DNA of 64,000 nt from Pseudomonas sp. B21-056 (GTDB lineage: Bacteria > Pseudomonadota > Gammaproteobacteria > Pseudomonadales > Pseudomonadaceae). Each line of letters opens with the position of its first letter. Within the stretch, counting starts at the first letter, position 1. The notes beneath the pieces were generated by a model, which did no database searches, was not told where the DNA came from, and worked only from the letters and a program-made list of their open reading frames with translations. This document shows positions 1 to 11,031 of this stretch, in pieces. Location of the stretch: the NCBI RefSeq assembly GCF_026016325.1, contig NZ_CP087203.1:2356001-2420000 (forward strand). Reading direction: 5' to 3'. A program made the position numbers and the translations under genes.

Positions 1-2547
1 GGCGATGTCGATGCCCAGGGCTTGAACGGTGACGAATGCCACATGGCGTTCCACTTCCCGCTGATGCCGCGCATGTACATGGCGCTGGCCCAGGAAGACC
101 GCTTCCCCATCACCGACATCCTGCGCCAGACGCCGGAGATCCCGGCCAACTGCCAATGGGCGATTTTCCTGCGCAACCATGATGAGCTGACCCTGGAAAT
201 GGTCACCGACAAGGAGCGCGACTACCTGTGGAATTACTACGCGGCCGACCGCCGCGCGCGTATCAACCTGGGCATCCGTCGACGCTTGGCGCCGCTGGTG
301 GAGCGCGACCGCCGTCGGGTGGAACTGCTCAACAGCCTGCTGCTGTCGATGCCCGGCACGCCGACCTTGTACTACGGCGATGAAATCGGCATGGGCGACA
401 ACATCTACCTGGGCGACCGCGATGGGGTGCGCACGCCGATGCAGTGGTCGATCGACCGCAACGGCGGTTTCTCCCGGGCCGATCCGGCCAGCCTGGTGCT
501 GCCGCCGATCATGGACCCGCAATACGGCTATCAGTCGGTCAACGTCGAGACCCAGGCCGGCGACCCGCATTCGTTGCTCAACTGGACCCGGCGGATGCTG
601 GCGGTACGCAAGCAGTCCAAGGCCTTCGGTCGCGGCACCTTGAAAATGCTCTCGCCGAGCAACCGGCGGATCCTGGCCTATACCCGTGAATACACCGGGC
701 CGGATGGCAAGCACGAAATCATCCTGTGCGTGGCCAACGTGTCTCGCAGTGCCCAGGCCGCCGAACTGGACCTGTCGGCCTACGCCGGCATGGTTCCGGT
801 GGAGATGCTGGGGGGCAATGCCTTCCCGCCCATCGGCCAGTTGAATTTCCTCCTGACCCTGGCGCCGTATGGCTTCTACTGGTTCGCCCTGGCGGCGGAA
901 AACCAGATGCCGAGCTGGCACGTGGAGCCGGCCCAAAGCCTGCCGGACTTCACTACCCTGGTGTTGAAAAAACGCCTGGAAGAATTGCTCGAAGCCCCCT
1001 CGCGCACCACCCTGGAGCAAACCATCCTGCCGAGCTGGTTGCAGAACCGGCGCTGGTTCGCCGGCAAGGACAGCGCCATCGAGAAGGTCGAGATCGTCTA
1101 TGGCGTGCGCTTCGGTGATCCGCAGCGCCCGGTGTTGCTCAGCGAAATCGACGTTACCAGCGGCGGCCAGACCCTGCGTTATCAATTGCCCTTCGGTCTG
1201 CTGGCTGAAGATCAGGTGGGCGCGGCGCTGCCACAACAACTGGCGCTGTCCCGGGTTCGCCGGGTGCGTCAGGTGGGGTTGATCACCGATGCGTTCGCCC
1301 TGGAAAGCTTCATTCGGGCGGTGCTGAACAGCATGCAGGCCGGCACGGTGCTGCCGTGCACCGACGGTGAGTTGCGTTTCGAGCCCACCGAGGGGCTGGC
1401 GGCGCTGAGCCTGGGCGCCGAGCCGGAGGTGCGTTACCTGTCCGCAGAGCAGTCCAACAGTTCGGTGGTGGTGGGCGGCAGCCTGGTGCTCAAGCTGATC
1501 CGCAAGGTCGCGTCCGGCGTGCACCCGGAACTGGAAATGAGTGCCTACCTGACCGCCGCGGGTTTCAGCAATATCTCGCCGCTGCTGGGGTCGGTGATCC
1601 GCCGCGACACCCAGGGCGAGGATGCGCTGCTGATGATCGCCCAAGGTTACCTGAGCAACCAGGGCGACGCCTGGGAATGGACCCAGAACAACCTCGAGCG
1701 AGCCTTGCGTGATGAGCTGGCCGACGCGGTATCCGAGCAGGAGCAACACTACAACGCCCTGGGTGAGCTGAAGGATTTCGCCGGCATGCTCGGTCAGCGT
1801 CTGGGTGAAATGCACCAGGTATTGGCCCAGGCCACCGACGATCCGGACTTCACCCCGCAGAAAACCACGGCCAAGGACGCCCAGGCCATCGGCCGCGACG
1901 TGGCCGCCCAAGTGGAAAATGCCTTGCGTCTGCTCAAGCAGCACCAGAACCAATTGAACCCTGCGGACCAAACCATGGTCGCACGCTTGCTGGAGCAGAA
2001 AAAAATCGTCCTGGCCCACGTGCAGGAACTGGCCGGCAAGGCCGTCGGTGGCTTGCGCATCCGTGTGCATGGCGACTTGCACCTGGGGCAGGTGCTGGTG
2101 ATCAAGGGCGATGCCTACCTGATCGATTTCGAGGGCGAACCGGCGCGGCCGTTGCATGAGCGTCGGGGCAAACACAGCCCGTACAAGGATGTCAGCGGTG
2201 TGCTGCGCTCCTTCGATTACGCGGCGGCCATGGCGATTCATTTGCACACCGTCGACAGCACGGCCGACGCCGACGCGGCGCGGCAACGGGTAGCCGATCG
2301 TTATTTGACAGAGGCGCGCCAGGCATTTGTCCAGGCATATCGACTGGCGGCAGCTAGTCTTGCCCATGAGTGGAAGGATGCTGAAGGCGAAGACGCCGCG
2401 CTGGCGTTGTTCGGCCTGGAGAAGGCGGCCTATGAAGTGGCCTATGAAGCCGAGAATCGCCCCGCCTGGCTGCCCGTGCCGTTGCACGGGCTGTACGGGT
2501 TATTGAGTGGGCTTGAACCCTTTTCCGACTTGGGCGGACCGATTTAG
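1..2547 (+). CDS. treS: TreS trehalose synthase / maltokinase fusion, 5' truncated
   Basis: The reading frame is open from base 1, so the start lies upstream of the window; 848 codons are visible. The first ~300 visible residues are the end of a GH13 alpha-glucosidase barrel ([12 protein letters not shown], then [15 protein letters not shown]) with its beta-sandwich, as in trehalose synthase, which interconverts maltose and trehalose. From about visible residue 330 comes a maltokinase (Pep2-like) domain with a kinase-type HGDLHLGQ motif near 690 and IDFEG after it. The fusion would make maltose-1-phosphate from trehalose for the GlgE alpha-glucan pathway in the cytoplasm. The stop codon is 11 bases before the glgB ATG, so the two are probably co-transcribed. 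glgE is expected just upstream, by analogy with other pseudomonads, but is not visible. Confidence 0.93.
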   Translation, partial: GDVDAQGLNGDECHMAFHFPLMPRMYMALAQEDRFPITDILRQTPEIPANCQWAIFLRNHDELTLEMVTDKERDYLWNYYAADRRARINLGIRRRLAPLVERDRRRVELLNSLLLSMPGTPTLYYGDEIGMGDNIYLGDRDGVRTPMQWSIDRNGGFSRADPASLVLPPIMDPQYGYQSVNVETQAGDPHSLLNWTRRMLAVRKQSKAFGRGTLKMLSPSNRRILAYTREYTGPDGKHEIILCVANVSRSAQAAELDLSAYAGMVPVEMLGGNAFPPIGQLNFLLTLAPYGFYWFALAAENQMPSWHVEPAQSLPDFTTLVLKKRLEELLEAPSRTTLEQTILPSWLQNRRWFAGKDSAIEKVEIVYGVRFGDPQRPVLLSEIDVTSGGQTLRYQLPFGLLAEDQVGAALPQQLALSRVRRVRQVGLITDAFALESFIRAVLNSMQAGTVLPCTDGELRFEPTEGLAALSLGAEPEVRYLSAEQSNSSVVVGGSLVLKLIRKVASGVHPELEMSAYLTAAGFSNISPLLGSVIRRDTQGEDALLMIAQGYLSNQGDAWEWTQNNLERALRDELADAVSEQEQHYNALGELKDFAGMLGQRLGEMHQVLAQATDDPDFTPQKTTAKDAQAIGRDVAAQVENALRLLKQHQNQLNPADQTMVARLLEQKKIVLAHVQELAGKAVGGLRIRVHGDLHLGQVLVIKGDAYLIDFEGEPARPLHERRGKHSPYKDVSGVLRSFDYAAAMAIHLHTVDSTADADAARQRVADRYLTEARQAFVQAYRLAAASLAHEWKDAEGEDAALALFGLEKAAYEVAYEAENRPAWLPVPLHGLYGLLSGLEPFSDLGGPI

Positions 2548-2558
2548 TGGAGAGCATC

Positions 2559-4793
2559 ATGAGTGTCTCGAACAAGGATTCACAGGGACAGGCCAAAGAG
2601 TCTTTGCTGCCGTCCCCCCGTGACATCGACGCGCTGGTGCGCGCCGAACATCACGATCCGTTTTCCATCCTGGGGCCCCATGGCGACGGTGTCGGCGGGC
2701 AGTTTATCCGGGCCTACCTGCCCGGTGCGCTGAGCGTGCACGTGATTGCCCGTGACGGCGGTGAGGAGTTGGGTGAGCTGCACCTGAGCGACACCCCGGG
2801 CCTGTTCGTCGGCCATTTCGACCGTACCCAGGCTTACCTGCTGCGCACCCGCTGGGCCGGTGGCGAGCAGGTGGCCGAAGACCCCTACAGCTTTGGGCCG
2901 CTGCTGGGGGAAATGGATCTTTATCTATTCGCCGAAGGCAACCACCGCGACCTCAGCTCTTGCCTGGGGGCGCAACTGACCACGGTCGATGGCATCGACG
3001 GTGTGCGGTTCGCCGTGTGGGCGCCGAATGCGCGACGGGTGTCGGTGGTGGGGGATTTCAACGTCTGGGACGGGCGCAGGCATCCGATGCGCATCCGTTA
3101 TCCGTCGGGCGTGTGGGAGCTGTTCATCCCGCGCCTCGGCGCCGGAGAAGCCTACAAGTACGAAGTCCTCGGTGCCCACGGCATCCTGCCGCTCAAGGCC
3201 GACCCGGTGGCGCTGGCGAGCCAGATGCCCCCGGACACCGCGTCGAAAGTCGCTTCACCGTTGAAAATCGAATGGCAGGACGGCGAATGGATGCAACATC
3301 GTCGCGAACGCCAGGTGCCCAGTGCACCGTTGTCGATCTATGAGTTGCACGCCGGTTCCTGGCAATGCGAAACCGACGAGGCCGGGGAGGTGGCGCGGCA
3401 GTACAACTGGCATGAACTGGCCGAGCGGCTGATTCCCTACGTCAAGGAACTGGGCTTCACCCACATCGAGCTGATGCCGATCATGGAGCACCCGTTCGGT
3501 GGTTCGTGGGGCTATCAGCCGCTGTCGCAGTTCGCGCCGACGGCACGCTTCGGCTCGCCGGACGATTTCGCCGCGTTCGTCAACGCCTGCCACCAGGCCG
3601 ACATCGGCGTGATCCTCGATTGGGTGCCGGCGCATTTCCCCACCGACACCCACGGCCTGGCCCAATTCGACGGCACGGCGTTGTACGAATACGGTAACCC
3701 GCTGGAAGGCTTCCACCAGGATTGGGACACCCTCATCTACAACCTGGGACGTACCGAGGTCCACGGTTTCATGCTGGCTTCGGCCCTGCACTGGTTGAAG
3801 CATTTCCATGTCGACGGCCTGCGTGTGGATGCCGTGGCGTCGATGTTGTATCGCGACTATTCGCGCAAGGCCGGGGAATGGGTGCCCAACCGTCACGGTG
3901 GGCGCGAGAACCTGGAAGCCATCGATTTCCTGCGCCACCTCAACGATGTGGTCGCCCTGGAAGCCCCTGGCGCGCTGGTCATCGCCGAAGAGTCCACGGC
4001 GTGGCCCGGTGTCAGCCAGAGCACGCAACAGGGCGGCCTGGGCTTTGCCTACAAGTGGAACATGGGCTGGATGCACGATTCGCTGCATTACATCCAGCAG
4101 GATCCGGTGTACCGCGCCCATCATCACAACGAACTGAGTTTCGGCCTGGTGTACGCCTGGTCCGAGCGGTTCGTCCTGCCGATTTCCCATGACGAAGTGG
4201 TCCATGGCAAACGCTCGCTGATCGACAAGATGCCCGGGGACCGCTGGCAGAAATTCGCCAACCTGCGCGCCTACCTCAGTTTCATGTGGGGCCATCCGGG
4301 TAAGAAACTGTTGTTCATGGGCTGCGAGTTCGGCCAATGGCGCGAGTGGAACCACGATCAGCAACTGGACTGGTACCTGACGCAATACGCCGAGCACCGT
4401 GGGGTACAGAAGCTGGTAGGCGACCTGAACCGGCTCTACCGCGAGGAGCCCGCGCTGCACGATCAGGATGACGCGCCCCAGGGGTTCCAGTGGTTGATTG
4501 GCGACGATGCGATGAACAGCGTCTACGCCTGGCTGCGCTGGAGCAAGGAGGGCCGGCCGGTGCTGGTGGTCGCCAACTTCACGCCGGTGCCACGCGAGGC
4601 CTATCGGGTCGGCGTGCCATTCGCCGGGCGTTGGGTGGAACTGCTCAACAGCGATGCCGACACCTACGCCGGTTCCAACTACGGCAACGGCGGCGGCGCC
4701 TCCACCGAAGCCGTGTCCAGCCATGGCCAGGCCCTGTCCCTTGAACTCAACCTGCCGCCGTTGGCGGTGTTGATCTTGCGGCCGGAGGGGTAA
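2559..4793 (+). CDS. glgB: 1,4-alpha-glucan branching enzyme
   Basis: 744-residue GH13 branching enzyme that introduces alpha-1,6 branches into linear alpha-glucan. An N-terminal module and a CBM48 region ([18 protein letters not shown]) precede the catalytic barrel. Catalytic residues by family comparison are the nucleophile Asp424 in [11 protein letters not shown], the acid/base Glu in IAEEST (477/478), and Asp545 in [10 protein letters not shown]. The length is typical. The frame also contains a GTG at 2547, but the ATG at 2559 has a GGAGAG ribosome binding site and gives the usual start, so it is preferred. It follows treS directly and is likely the last gene of the glucan operon, because a palindromic repeat and an opposing gene follow. 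Confidence 0.96.
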   Translation: MSVSNKDSQGQAKESLLPSPRDIDALVRAEHHDPFSILGPHGDGVGGQFIRAYLPGALSVHVIARDGGEELGELHLSDTPGLFVGHFDRTQAYLLRTRWAGGEQVAEDPYSFGPLLGEMDLYLFAEGNHRDLSSCLGAQLTTVDGIDGVRFAVWAPNARRVSVVGDFNVWDGRRHPMRIRYPSGVWELFIPRLGAGEAYKYEVLGAHGILPLKADPVALASQMPPDTASKVASPLKIEWQDGEWMQHRRERQVPSAPLSIYELHAGSWQCETDEAGEVARQYNWHELAERLIPYVKELGFTHIELMPIMEHPFGGSWGYQPLSQFAPTARFGSPDDFAAFVNACHQADIGVILDWVPAHFPTDTHGLAQFDGTALYEYGNPLEGFHQDWDTLIYNLGRTEVHGFMLASALHWLKHFHVDGLRVDAVASMLYRDYSRKAGEWVPNRHGGRENLEAIDFLRHLNDVVALEAPGALVIAEESTAWPGVSQSTQQGGLGFAYKWNMGWMHDSLHYIQQDPVYRAHHHNELSFGLVYAWSERFVLPISHDEVVHGKRSLIDKMPGDRWQKFANLRAYLSFMWGHPGKKLLFMGCEFGQWREWNHDQQLDWYLTQYAEHRGVQKLVGDLNRLYREEPALHDQDDAPQGFQWLIGDDAMNSVYAWLRWSKEGRPVLVVANFTPVPREAYRVGVPFAGRWVELLNSDADTYAGSNYGNGGGASTEAVSSHGQALSLELNLPPLAVLILRPEG

Positions 4794-4820
4794 CTTTTAC
4801 AGTCAGGCATGATGATTGCC

Positions 4821-4951
4821 CTGTAGGAGCTGTCGAGTGCAACGAGGCTGCGATCTTTCCCCTGACACTTGAATCTCAAGCGAAAGATCGAAAGATCAAA
4901 AGATCAAAAGATCAAAAGATCAAAAGATCGCAGCCTTCGGCAGCTCCTACG
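4821..4951. repeat. Palindromic repeat family C with octamer array
   Basis: The stretch between glgB and gudD is one long inverted repeat. TGTAGGAGCTGTCGAG..GGCTGCGATCTTT is mirrored by AAAGATCGCAGCCTTCGGCAGCTCCTAC. Its loop side carries six tandem octamers (AAAGATCG, four AAAGATCA, AAAGATCG) at 4883-4930. A second, simpler member lies at 23007-23096. Placed between convergent genes, it could act as a bidirectional terminator or RNA stabiliser, which is inference. Confidence 0.85.
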
Positions 4952-4983
4952 GGTTCATATGCAGCAATCTCACCCGTGTGGTC

Positions 4984-6327
4984 TTAGCGCACCAGACACG
5001 GCCGCTTGTTGTTGAACGCCCACCCCGGAATCAGATACTGCATCGCCACCGCATCATCCCGCGCCCCCAGTCCCATGCCTTTGTACAGCTCATGGGCCTT
5101 GGCCAACTGATCCATGTCCAGCTCGATCCCCAGCCCCGGCTTCTTCGGCACCTGCACGCAGCCACCCTCGATCCGCAGCGGTGCCTTGGTCAGTCGCTGG
5201 CCGTCCTGCCAGATCCAGTGGGTGTCGATGGCCGTGATGTCACCCGGTGCGGCGGCGGCCACGTGGGTGAACATCGCCAGGGAAATATCGAAGTGATTGT
5301 TGGAGTGCGAGCCCCAGGTCAGTCCCCATTCATTGCACATCTGCGCCACCCGAACCGAACCCTGCATGGTCCAGAAATGCGGGTCGGCCAAGGGGATGTC
5401 CACTGACTGCAAGGTGATCGCGTGGCCCATCTCGCGCCAGTCGGTGGCGATCATGTTGGTGGCGGTCTTCAGGCCGGTGGCACGACGAAACTCAGCCATG
5501 ACCTCGCGACCCGAATAACCGTTCTCGGCCCCGCAAGGGTCTTCGGCATAGGCCAGTACCCGGTGTTGGTCACGGCACAGGCGGATGGCTTCCTTGAGTG
5601 ACCAGGCGCCGTTCGGGTCCAGGGTGATGCGTGCCTGGGGGAAGCGTTCGGCCAGGGCGGTGACCGCTTCGATCTCTTCGTCGCCCCTGAGCACACCGCC
5701 CTTGAGCTTGAAGTCCTGGAAGCCATAACGCGAGTGGGCCGCTTCGGCCAGGCGCACCACGGCGGCGGCGTCCAGGGCCTGCTCGTGGCGTACGCGGAAC
5801 CAGTCATTGTCGGCATCCGGCTCGCTGCGATAGGGCAGGTCGGTCTGCTGGCGATCACCGACGTAGAACAGATAACCCAGCATCTTCACTTCGTCGCGCT
5901 GCTGGCCTTCGCCGAGCAGGGCGGCGACCGGTACGTCCAGGTGCTGGCCGAGCAAGTCCAGCAACGCCGCTTCCAACCCGGTAACCGCGTGGATGGTGAT
6001 GCGCAGGTCAAAGGTCTGCAGGCCACGGCCACCGGCATCGCGGTCGGCGAACGCCTGACGGACGCTGTTGAGGATCTTCTGGTAGGTGCCGATGGGGTTG
6101 CCGACCACCAGTGCCCGGGCGTCCTCAAGGGTCTGGCGAATGCGCTCGCCGCCTGGCACTTCGCCGACGCCGGTGCGGCCGGCGTTGTCCTTGAGAATGA
6201 CGACGTTGCGGGTGAAGAACGGGCCATGGGCACCGCTGAGGTTCAGCAGCATGCCGTCATGGCCGGCCACGGGCACGATCTGCATGCTGGTGATGATCGG
6301 GGCTTTGCTGGCTTCTTGGGAATTCAT
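4984..6327 (-). CDS. gudD: Glucarate dehydratase
   Basis: 447-residue enolase-superfamily enzyme that dehydrates D-glucarate (and idarate) to 5-keto-4-deoxy-D-glucarate. Visible signatures are the N-terminal lid region, [13 protein letters not shown], the metal-site segment [27 protein letters not shown] and the catalytic-His segment [11 protein letters not shown]. The frame extends 50 codons further upstream, but that part overlaps the transporter gene. The ATG at 6327 ([10 protein letters not shown]) has an AAGGAT site and matches the family length. It lies 28 bases downstream of the MFS gene on the same strand, consistent with a transporter-dehydratase operon controlled by the divergent GntR gene. 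Confidence 0.96.
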   Translation of the reverse strand: MNSQEASKAPIITSMQIVPVAGHDGMLLNLSGAHGPFFTRNVVILKDNAGRTGVGEVPGGERIRQTLEDARALVVGNPIGTYQKILNSVRQAFADRDAGGRGLQTFDLRITIHAVTGLEAALLDLLGQHLDVPVAALLGEGQQRDEVKMLGYLFYVGDRQQTDLPYRSEPDADNDWFRVRHEQALDAAAVVRLAEAAHSRYGFQDFKLKGGVLRGDEEIEAVTALAERFPQARITLDPNGAWSLKEAIRLCRDQHRVLAYAEDPCGAENGYSGREVMAEFRRATGLKTATNMIATDWREMGHAITLQSVDIPLADPHFWTMQGSVRVAQMCNEWGLTWGSHSNNHFDISLAMFTHVAAAAPGDITAIDTHWIWQDGQRLTKAPLRIEGGCVQVPKKPGLGIELDMDQLAKAHELYKGMGLGARDDAVAMQYLIPGWAFNNKRPCLVR

Positions 6328-6355
6328 GGTGCTTATCCTTGAACGAATCGAATGA

Positions 6356-7702
6356 TCAGACGTGGCTGGCTGCCGGATTGGCCGGCGTCGTTGCGGCTTT
6401 GGGCTTGGGCGTATTGCGGGCGGCAAAGACGATGATCGCCGCGATGATGGACGTGCCCGCCAAGCCATAAAGGCCACCCTGGATCGAGCCGGTGTGCTGC
6501 TCCAGCAGGCCGAACGTCGTCGGGGCGACGAACCCGCCGAGGTTGCCCACCGAGTTGATCAGCGCGATGACCCCGGCGGCGACCCGTGCGTCCAGGTAGG
6601 CCTGGGGGATCGGCCAGAACAGCGACGACGCCGACTTGAAGCCCAGGGCCGCGAAGCAAATGGCGACGAAGGCGAAGACCGGCCCGCCGACAGTCGACAT
6701 GAACATCCCCGCCGCGGCAATCAGCAGCGCAGCCGCCACCCAGGCTTGCTGGAACTTCCACTTGGCCGACAGCGAGGCGAAGGCGTACATGCCGACAATC
6801 GACAGCAACCAGGGAATGGAATTGAACAACCCGACCTGGATATCGCTGAGGTCGCCCATCTTCTTGATGATGCTCGGCAGCCAGAACGTGGCGGCGTAGA
6901 TCGTCAGTTGAATGAAGAAATAGATCAGGCAGAACAGGATGATCTGGCGATCCTTGAGCAACTGGCCGATGGACAGCATGACCGGCGTGGCGGCCTCGCG
7001 AGCCAGTTGTTCGTCATCGATGGTTTTTACCAGCGCGTCCTGCTCATCGCGGCTCAACCATTTGGCGTCGTGGGGCTTGGAGTCCAGCCAGAACCAGACG
7101 AAGACGCACAGACCGACAGAGAACATCCCTTCAATGAAGTACATCCATTGCCAGCCGTGCATGCCCAGGCCGTTGATCTGCAGCAGCAACCCGGACAACG
7201 GGCCGGAAATCAACGAAGCGATGGCCGAGCCGCTGAGGAAGATGGCGATGGCCTTGCCGCGTTCGACGGCTGGCAACCAGCGGGTGAAGTAGTAGATCAC
7301 CCCAGGAAAGAAACCGGCCTCGGCCACACCCAGCAGGAAGCGCAGGATGTAGAAGTGGGTTTCGTTCTGGATGAAGGCCATGCCGGCCGCCACCAGGCCC
7401 CAGGTGAGCATGATGCGGGTCAGCCAGATACGCGCGCCGATTCTTTGCAGCAGGATGTTGGAGGGCACTTCGAACAGCGCGTAGCCGATGAAGAACAACC
7501 CGGCACCGAAACCGTAGGCGGCGGCACCGATGCCCAGGTCGTGCTCCATATGGGCGCGTACGAAGCCGATGTTCACACGGTCGATGTAGTTGACGATAAA
7601 CATGATGACGAACAGCGGCAGGATGTGGCGCTTGACCTTGGAAATGGCCGACGACAGCACCGGATCCGCGCCGGCATTCGCCTTGAGGCTGGATGTGTTC
7701 AC
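6356..7702 (-). CDS. gudP: MFS transporter, probable D-glucarate/galactarate uptake
   Basis: Twelve-helix major facilitator of the anion:cation symporter (ACS) type, with the family segment [13 protein letters not shown] in helix 1 and a central cytoplasmic loop with [11 protein letters not shown]. It sits immediately upstream of gudD in the same direction, so glucarate or galactarate is the likely substrate, by context. Two GTG starts are possible. The one at 7702 ([11 protein letters not shown]) has a GGAG eight bases upstream; the one at 7717 adds five residues (MGEKP) and has no clear site. An ATG at 7721 is out of frame. The symbol is given by context and the true ligand could be another sugar acid. 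Confidence 0.85.
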   Translation of the reverse strand: MNTSSLKANAGADPVLSSAISKVKRHILPLFVIMFIVNYIDRVNIGFVRAHMEHDLGIGAAAYGFGAGLFFIGYALFEVPSNILLQRIGARIWLTRIMLTWGLVAAGMAFIQNETHFYILRFLLGVAEAGFFPGVIYYFTRWLPAVERGKAIAIFLSGSAIASLISGPLSGLLLQINGLGMHGWQWMYFIEGMFSVGLCVFVWFWLDSKPHDAKWLSRDEQDALVKTIDDEQLAREAATPVMLSIGQLLKDRQIILFCLIYFFIQLTIYAATFWLPSIIKKMGDLSDIQVGLFNSIPWLLSIVGMYAFASLSAKWKFQQAWVAAALLIAAAGMFMSTVGGPVFAFVAICFAALGFKSASSLFWPIPQAYLDARVAAGVIALINSVGNLGGFVAPTTFGLLEQHTGSIQGGLYGLAGTSIIAAIIVFAARNTPKPKAATTPANPAASHV

Positions 7703-7761
7703 TGGTTTTTCTCCCACTCATTGTTTTTATGCGGGGCATCGAGCAGGTGTAGATGTTGATA

Positions 7762-7773
7762 GACATCATACAA
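7762..7773. promoter_or_regulatory. Candidate FCD-GntR operator 1, gud promoter
   Basis: The run CATACAAC, preceded by GACAT, matches 8 of 11 positions of the perfect palindrome at 7952-7962. It lies about 60 bases upstream of the transporter start. FadR-subfamily regulators typically bind TNGT-N3-ACNA palindromes, so this is a plausible operator for repression of the gud operon. Confidence 0.45.
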
Positions 7774-7951
7774 CTTGATTTTTTTCGATGACAAGTTGTT
7801 TTTGAGGCTGTCTGGATTGGATAGGTGGCCTGTTTATGCCGTATTTGTTGGTTTTTATGGGTTTAATAAGAGATTTTGAAAGATCGGAGTCAGAGCCCCA
7901 GGGAGGTCGGGCAAGGAGTTGGTGAGCAAGAAAGTAGCGATATTCGGTATG

Positions 7952-7962
7952 TTGTCATACAA
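7952..7962. promoter_or_regulatory. Candidate FCD-GntR operator 2, perfect palindrome
   Basis: TTGTCATACAA is a perfect inverted repeat (TTGT, three bases, ACAA). It lies 78 bases upstream of the GntR start in the divergent gudP/gntR region and resembles known FCD-family operators. It could serve autoregulation. The rest of the 7722-8039 gap shows no gene. Confidence 0.55.
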
Positions 7963-8039
7963 GATGGGTGTGTTCTGGTGACCCTTATCCGAGCCGCTGG
8001 TGGTAGGATCAATCAGCCTGCACTTGAGAAACCCCGGCG

Positions 8040-8750
8040 ATGCAAGACACCGACGCGCCCCAGCGCAAACGTACCCACAACCTGGCCCATGACCTGGTGA
8101 CGAAGCTCAGCCAGAGCATTCTGCTGGGGCAATTGAAACCGGGGCAGAAGCTGCCCTCCGAAGGCGCCATCGTGCTGGAACATGGCGTCAGCCGCACGGT
8201 GGTGCGCGAGGCGATTTCCAAGTTGCAGGCTTCGGGGCTGGTGGAGACGCGCCATGGCATCGGTACCTTCGTGCTGGAGCCGACCGGCGAGCCGGGGCTG
8301 CGCCTCAACGTCGATACGGCGGCAGGGGTGCGGGGCATCCTGGAACTGCGCCTGGGCCTGGAAACCCAGGCGGCGGCCCTGGCGGCCCAACGCCGCAGCG
8401 AACAGCACTTGCAGCAGATGCGCCAGGCACTGGATGACTACCAGCGGTTACTCAGCAACAACGACAGCTGCGTCGAAGCCGACCGGCGCTTCCATCTGCT
8501 CATTGCCGAAGCCACGGCCAACACCTGTTTTGTCGAGGTCATGCAGCACCTGGGCAGCGCGATGATCCCCAGGACCCGGGTGAACGTGGCCGAAAGGGGC
8601 CAGGTTGACCTGGGGAAACTGGCGCAGTTGGCCAACCTCGAGCACGAGGCCATCTTCAACGCCATCAAGCGCCAGGACCCGGACGCCGCCCGCGCCGCCA
8701 TGTGGCTGCATCTGACCAACAGCCGTGACCGGTTTGGTGCGGGGGCCTGA
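8040..8750 (+). CDS. FCD-family GntR regulator of glucarate genes
   Basis: 236-residue FadR-subfamily GntR repressor. The N-terminal winged helix spans about residues 10-75 (SQSILLGQLKPGQKLPSEG, then VSRTVVREAISKLQASGLV, then RHGIGTFV). The C-terminal all-alpha FCD ligand domain contains metal-type His residues (RRFHLLIAEAT, LEHEAIFNAIKRQD). Sugar acids or derivatives are usual effectors. It is divergent from gudP-gudD and two TTGT-N3-ACAA-like sites lie between them, so it likely controls glucarate catabolism and itself. The ligand is inferred from context only. Confidence 0.9.
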   Translation: MQDTDAPQRKRTHNLAHDLVTKLSQSILLGQLKPGQKLPSEGAIVLEHGVSRTVVREAISKLQASGLVETRHGIGTFVLEPTGEPGLRLNVDTAAGVRGILELRLGLETQAAALAAQRRSEQHLQQMRQALDDYQRLLSNNDSCVEADRRFHLLIAEATANTCFVEVMQHLGSAMIPRTRVNVAERGQVDLGKLAQLANLEHEAIFNAIKRQDPDAARAAMWLHLTNSRDRFGAGA

Positions 8751-8769
8751 TGGCCCGTTGTTGGCTGAA

Positions 8770-9005
8770 CCACCGCTATCGCGAGCAGGCTCGCTCCCAC
8801 ATTGCCCGGTGGTGGCCGTGATGCTGTGACCACTGCAGATCCCCTGTGGGAGTGGGCTTGCCCGCGAAGGCGGCGGTACATTTCAACCTCCAAGTGACAG
8901 ACCCACCGCTATCGCGAGCAGGCTCGCTCCCACATTGTCCGGTGGTGGCCGTGATGCTGTGACCACCGCAGATCCCCTGTGGGAGCGAGCCTGCTCGCGA
9001 TAGCG
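8770..9005. repeat. Family A REP cluster with duplicated ~103-bp unit
   Basis: A pair of inverted REP sequences (CTATCGCGAGCAGGCTCGC and GTGGGAGCGAGCCTGCTCGC) is present twice as near-identical units, 8770-8872 and 8903-9005. In the first unit the second arm is a variant (GTGGGAGTGGGCTTGCCCGC). The 8751-9139 gap between gntR and atoB holds only this and a terminator. Confidence 0.9.
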
Positions 9006-9041
9006 TCCTCACAGCCAACATCGCCCTGACGATCAGCAGGC

Positions 9042-9074
9042 AAAAAAAACCGGCGCAACCGAAGTTGCGCCGGT
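9042..9074 (-). terminator. Rho-independent terminator of the atoB operon
   Basis: On the minus strand a GC-rich hairpin (ACCGGCGCAACTTCGGTTGCGCCGGT, two parts of 11-12 bases) is followed by a run of eight T residues, 66 bases after the thiolase stop. Confidence 0.9.
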
Positions 9075-9139
9075 AGTGTTGCCAGTGGCTGCGCGGATAT
9101 TCGTGGGTCCGCTCAGCCACCGTTTGAACCCGTTGCCGG

Positions 9140-10321
9140 TTACGCCCGTTCCAGGGCCAGGGCCACGCCTTGGCCGCCACCGATGCACAGCGTCGCGAGG
9201 CCTTTCCTGGCGTCGCGCTTGATCATCTCATGCAACAACGACACCAGTACCCGGCAGCCCGAAGCGCCGATCGGATGACCCAGGGCGATGGCGCCGCCAT
9301 TGACGTTGACCTTGTCCATGTCCCATTTCAGCTCCTTGGCCACCGCCAGCGACTGGGCGGCGAAGGCTTCGTTGGCTTCGATCAAGTCCAGTTGCTCCAG
9401 GGACCAGCCGGCCTTGTCCAGGCAGCGGCGGGTGGCCGAGACCGGGCCGATGCCCATGATCGCCGGGTCGACGCCGGCATTGGCATAGGCACTGATCTTC
9501 GCCAGTACCGGCAAACCCAGGGCCTTGGCTTTTTCAGCGCTCATCAGCAACACCGCCGCCGCCCCGTCATTGAGTGACGAAGCATTACCAGCGGTGACGC
9601 TGCCGTCTTTCTTGAAAGCGGGCTTGAGTTTGCCCAGGGATTCGGCAGTGGTCCCGGCGCGCGGTTGCTCGTCGGTAGCGAACGCCACCGGGTCGCCCTT
9701 GCGCTGGGGAATCAGGATCGGCGTGATCTCATCGGCAAACCGGCCACCTTCAATCGCGGCCACGGCTTTCTGCTGGGAGGCGGCGGCAAAGGCATCCTGC
9801 TCCTCGCGGCTGATGCCGTACTTGTCCACCAGGTTCTCGGCGGTGATGCCCATGTGGTAATCGTTGAACGCGTCCCACAAGCCATCGGTGATCATGCTGT
9901 CGATCATCTTCGCGTGGCCCATGCGCAGACCGGTGCGGGCGGCCGGCAGCACGTAGGGGGCCAGGCTCATGTTCTCCATGCCACCGGCGATGATGACGTC
10001 GGCATCACCACAGCGGATCGCCTGGGCACCGAGGTGCAAGGCCTTGAGCCCCGAGCCGCAGACTTTGTTCAGGGTCATCGCGGGCACGGCATGGGGCAAC
10101 CCGGCGAGGATCGACGCCTGGCGCGCCGGGTTCTGCCCGGAGCCTGCGGTCAGCACCTGGCCCAGAATCACTTCATCGACCTGTTCGCCGGAAAGTCCGG
10201 TCTGTTCCAGCAGGCGGCGGATCACCGCTGCACCGAGTTCCGGTGCAGGAATGGAAGCCAGCGAACCCTGGAAACTGCCGATGGCGGTACGGGTGGCGGC
10301 GACAATCACGACTTCTTGCAT
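9140..10321 (-). CDS. atoB: Acetyl-CoA acetyltransferase (thiolase)
   Basis: 393-residue biosynthetic-type thiolase interconverting two acetyl-CoA and acetoacetyl-CoA. The nucleophile is Cys88 in [14 protein letters not shown]; the catalytic His lies in [10 protein letters not shown] and the second Cys in TLCIGGGQG near the C-terminus. The frame extends five codons upstream (MRRDS), but [15 protein letters not shown] is the canonical start. It begins 11 bases after the CoA-transferase B stop, so it is the third gene of the operon. It would cleave the acetoacetyl-CoA made by the CoA transferase. Confidence 0.95.
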   Translation of the reverse strand: MQEVVIVAATRTAIGSFQGSLASIPAPELGAAVIRRLLEQTGLSGEQVDEVILGQVLTAGSGQNPARQASILAGLPHAVPAMTLNKVCGSGLKALHLGAQAIRCGDADVIIAGGMENMSLAPYVLPAARTGLRMGHAKMIDSMITDGLWDAFNDYHMGITAENLVDKYGISREEQDAFAAASQQKAVAAIEGGRFADEITPILIPQRKGDPVAFATDEQPRAGTTAESLGKLKPAFKKDGSVTAGNASSLNDGAAAVLLMSAEKAKALGLPVLAKISAYANAGVDPAIMGIGPVSATRRCLDKAGWSLEQLDLIEANEAFAAQSLAVAKELKWDMDKVNVNGGAIALGHPIGASGCRVLVSLLHEMIKRDARKGLATLCIGGGQGVALALERA

Positions 10322-10332
10322 CGAATCTCTCC

Positions 10333-10998
10333 TCACTGGGCAGCGAACTGCATTTCAGGGACGTGGTCCGGCACGATCAATTTGCCGGCGGTCTTGGCGA
10401 CGATTTCTTCGACGCTGACACCCGGGGCACGTTCTTTCAGGATGAAGGCGCCGTCCTGGATTTCCAGGTAGGCCAGGTCGGTCAGTACGCGCTTGATGCA
10501 ACCGGCGCCGGTCAGCGGCAGACTGCAACGGGGCAGCAGTTTCGATTCGCCGTCCTTGGACGCATGGGTCATGGTGACGATGATGTTCTCGGCACCGGCC
10601 ACCAGGTCCATCGCACCGCCCATGCCCTTGACCAGTTTGCCGGGAATCATCCACGAGGCAATGTTGCCTTCGACGTCCACCTCGAACGCGCCGAGCACGG
10701 TCAGGTCGATGTGGCCGCCGCGAATCATCGCAAACGACTCGGCGGAAGAGAAGATCGATGCGCCGATGCGCGCGGTGACGGTCTGCTTGCCGGCGTTGAT
10801 CATGTCGGCATCGACTTCGGCTTCGATGGGGAATGCGCCCATGCCGAGCAAGCCGTTTTCCGATTGCAGCATGACTTCCATGCCTTCGGGGATGTAGTTG
10901 GCGACCAGGGTGGGAATGCCGATGCCCAGGTTCACGTAGTAGCCGTCCTGCATTTCGCGGGCGACGCGTTGAGCCATTTGTTCGCGGGAAAGTGCCAT
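10333..10998 (-). CDS. dhcB: 3-oxoacid CoA-transferase subunit B
   Basis: 221-residue class I CoA-transferase beta subunit. The SENG motif carries the glutamate that forms the CoA thioester (Glu47 in [10 protein letters not shown]). It pairs with the alpha subunit 33 bases upstream and moves CoA from succinyl-CoA to a 3-oxoacid. The order regulator / A / B / thiolase matches the dehydrocarnitine CoA-transferase locus of P. aeruginosa (dhcR-dhcA-dhcB-atoB), as I recall it. A generic acetoacetate role (scoB/atoA) is equally possible from sequence alone. Confidence 0.88.
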   Translation of the reverse strand: MALSREQMAQRVAREMQDGYYVNLGIGIPTLVANYIPEGMEVMLQSENGLLGMGAFPIEAEVDADMINAGKQTVTARIGASIFSSAESFAMIRGGHIDLTVLGAFEVDVEGNIASWMIPGKLVKGMGGAMDLVAGAENIIVTMTHASKDGESKLLPRCSLPLTGAGCIKRVLTDLAYLEIQDGAFILKERAPGVSVEEIVAKTAGKLIVPDHVPEMQFAAQ

Positions 10999-11031
10999 GT
11001 TGTTATTCCTTCTTTGGCTGGAGGCAGGGGA

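Noticed and set aside
3255..4724. 489-codon open frame antisense to glgB
   Set aside because: Shadow of the branching enzyme; composition is typical of antisense frames.
4883..4930. CRISPR-like array
   Set aside because: The units are 8 bases with no spacers; it is a simple tandem repeat.
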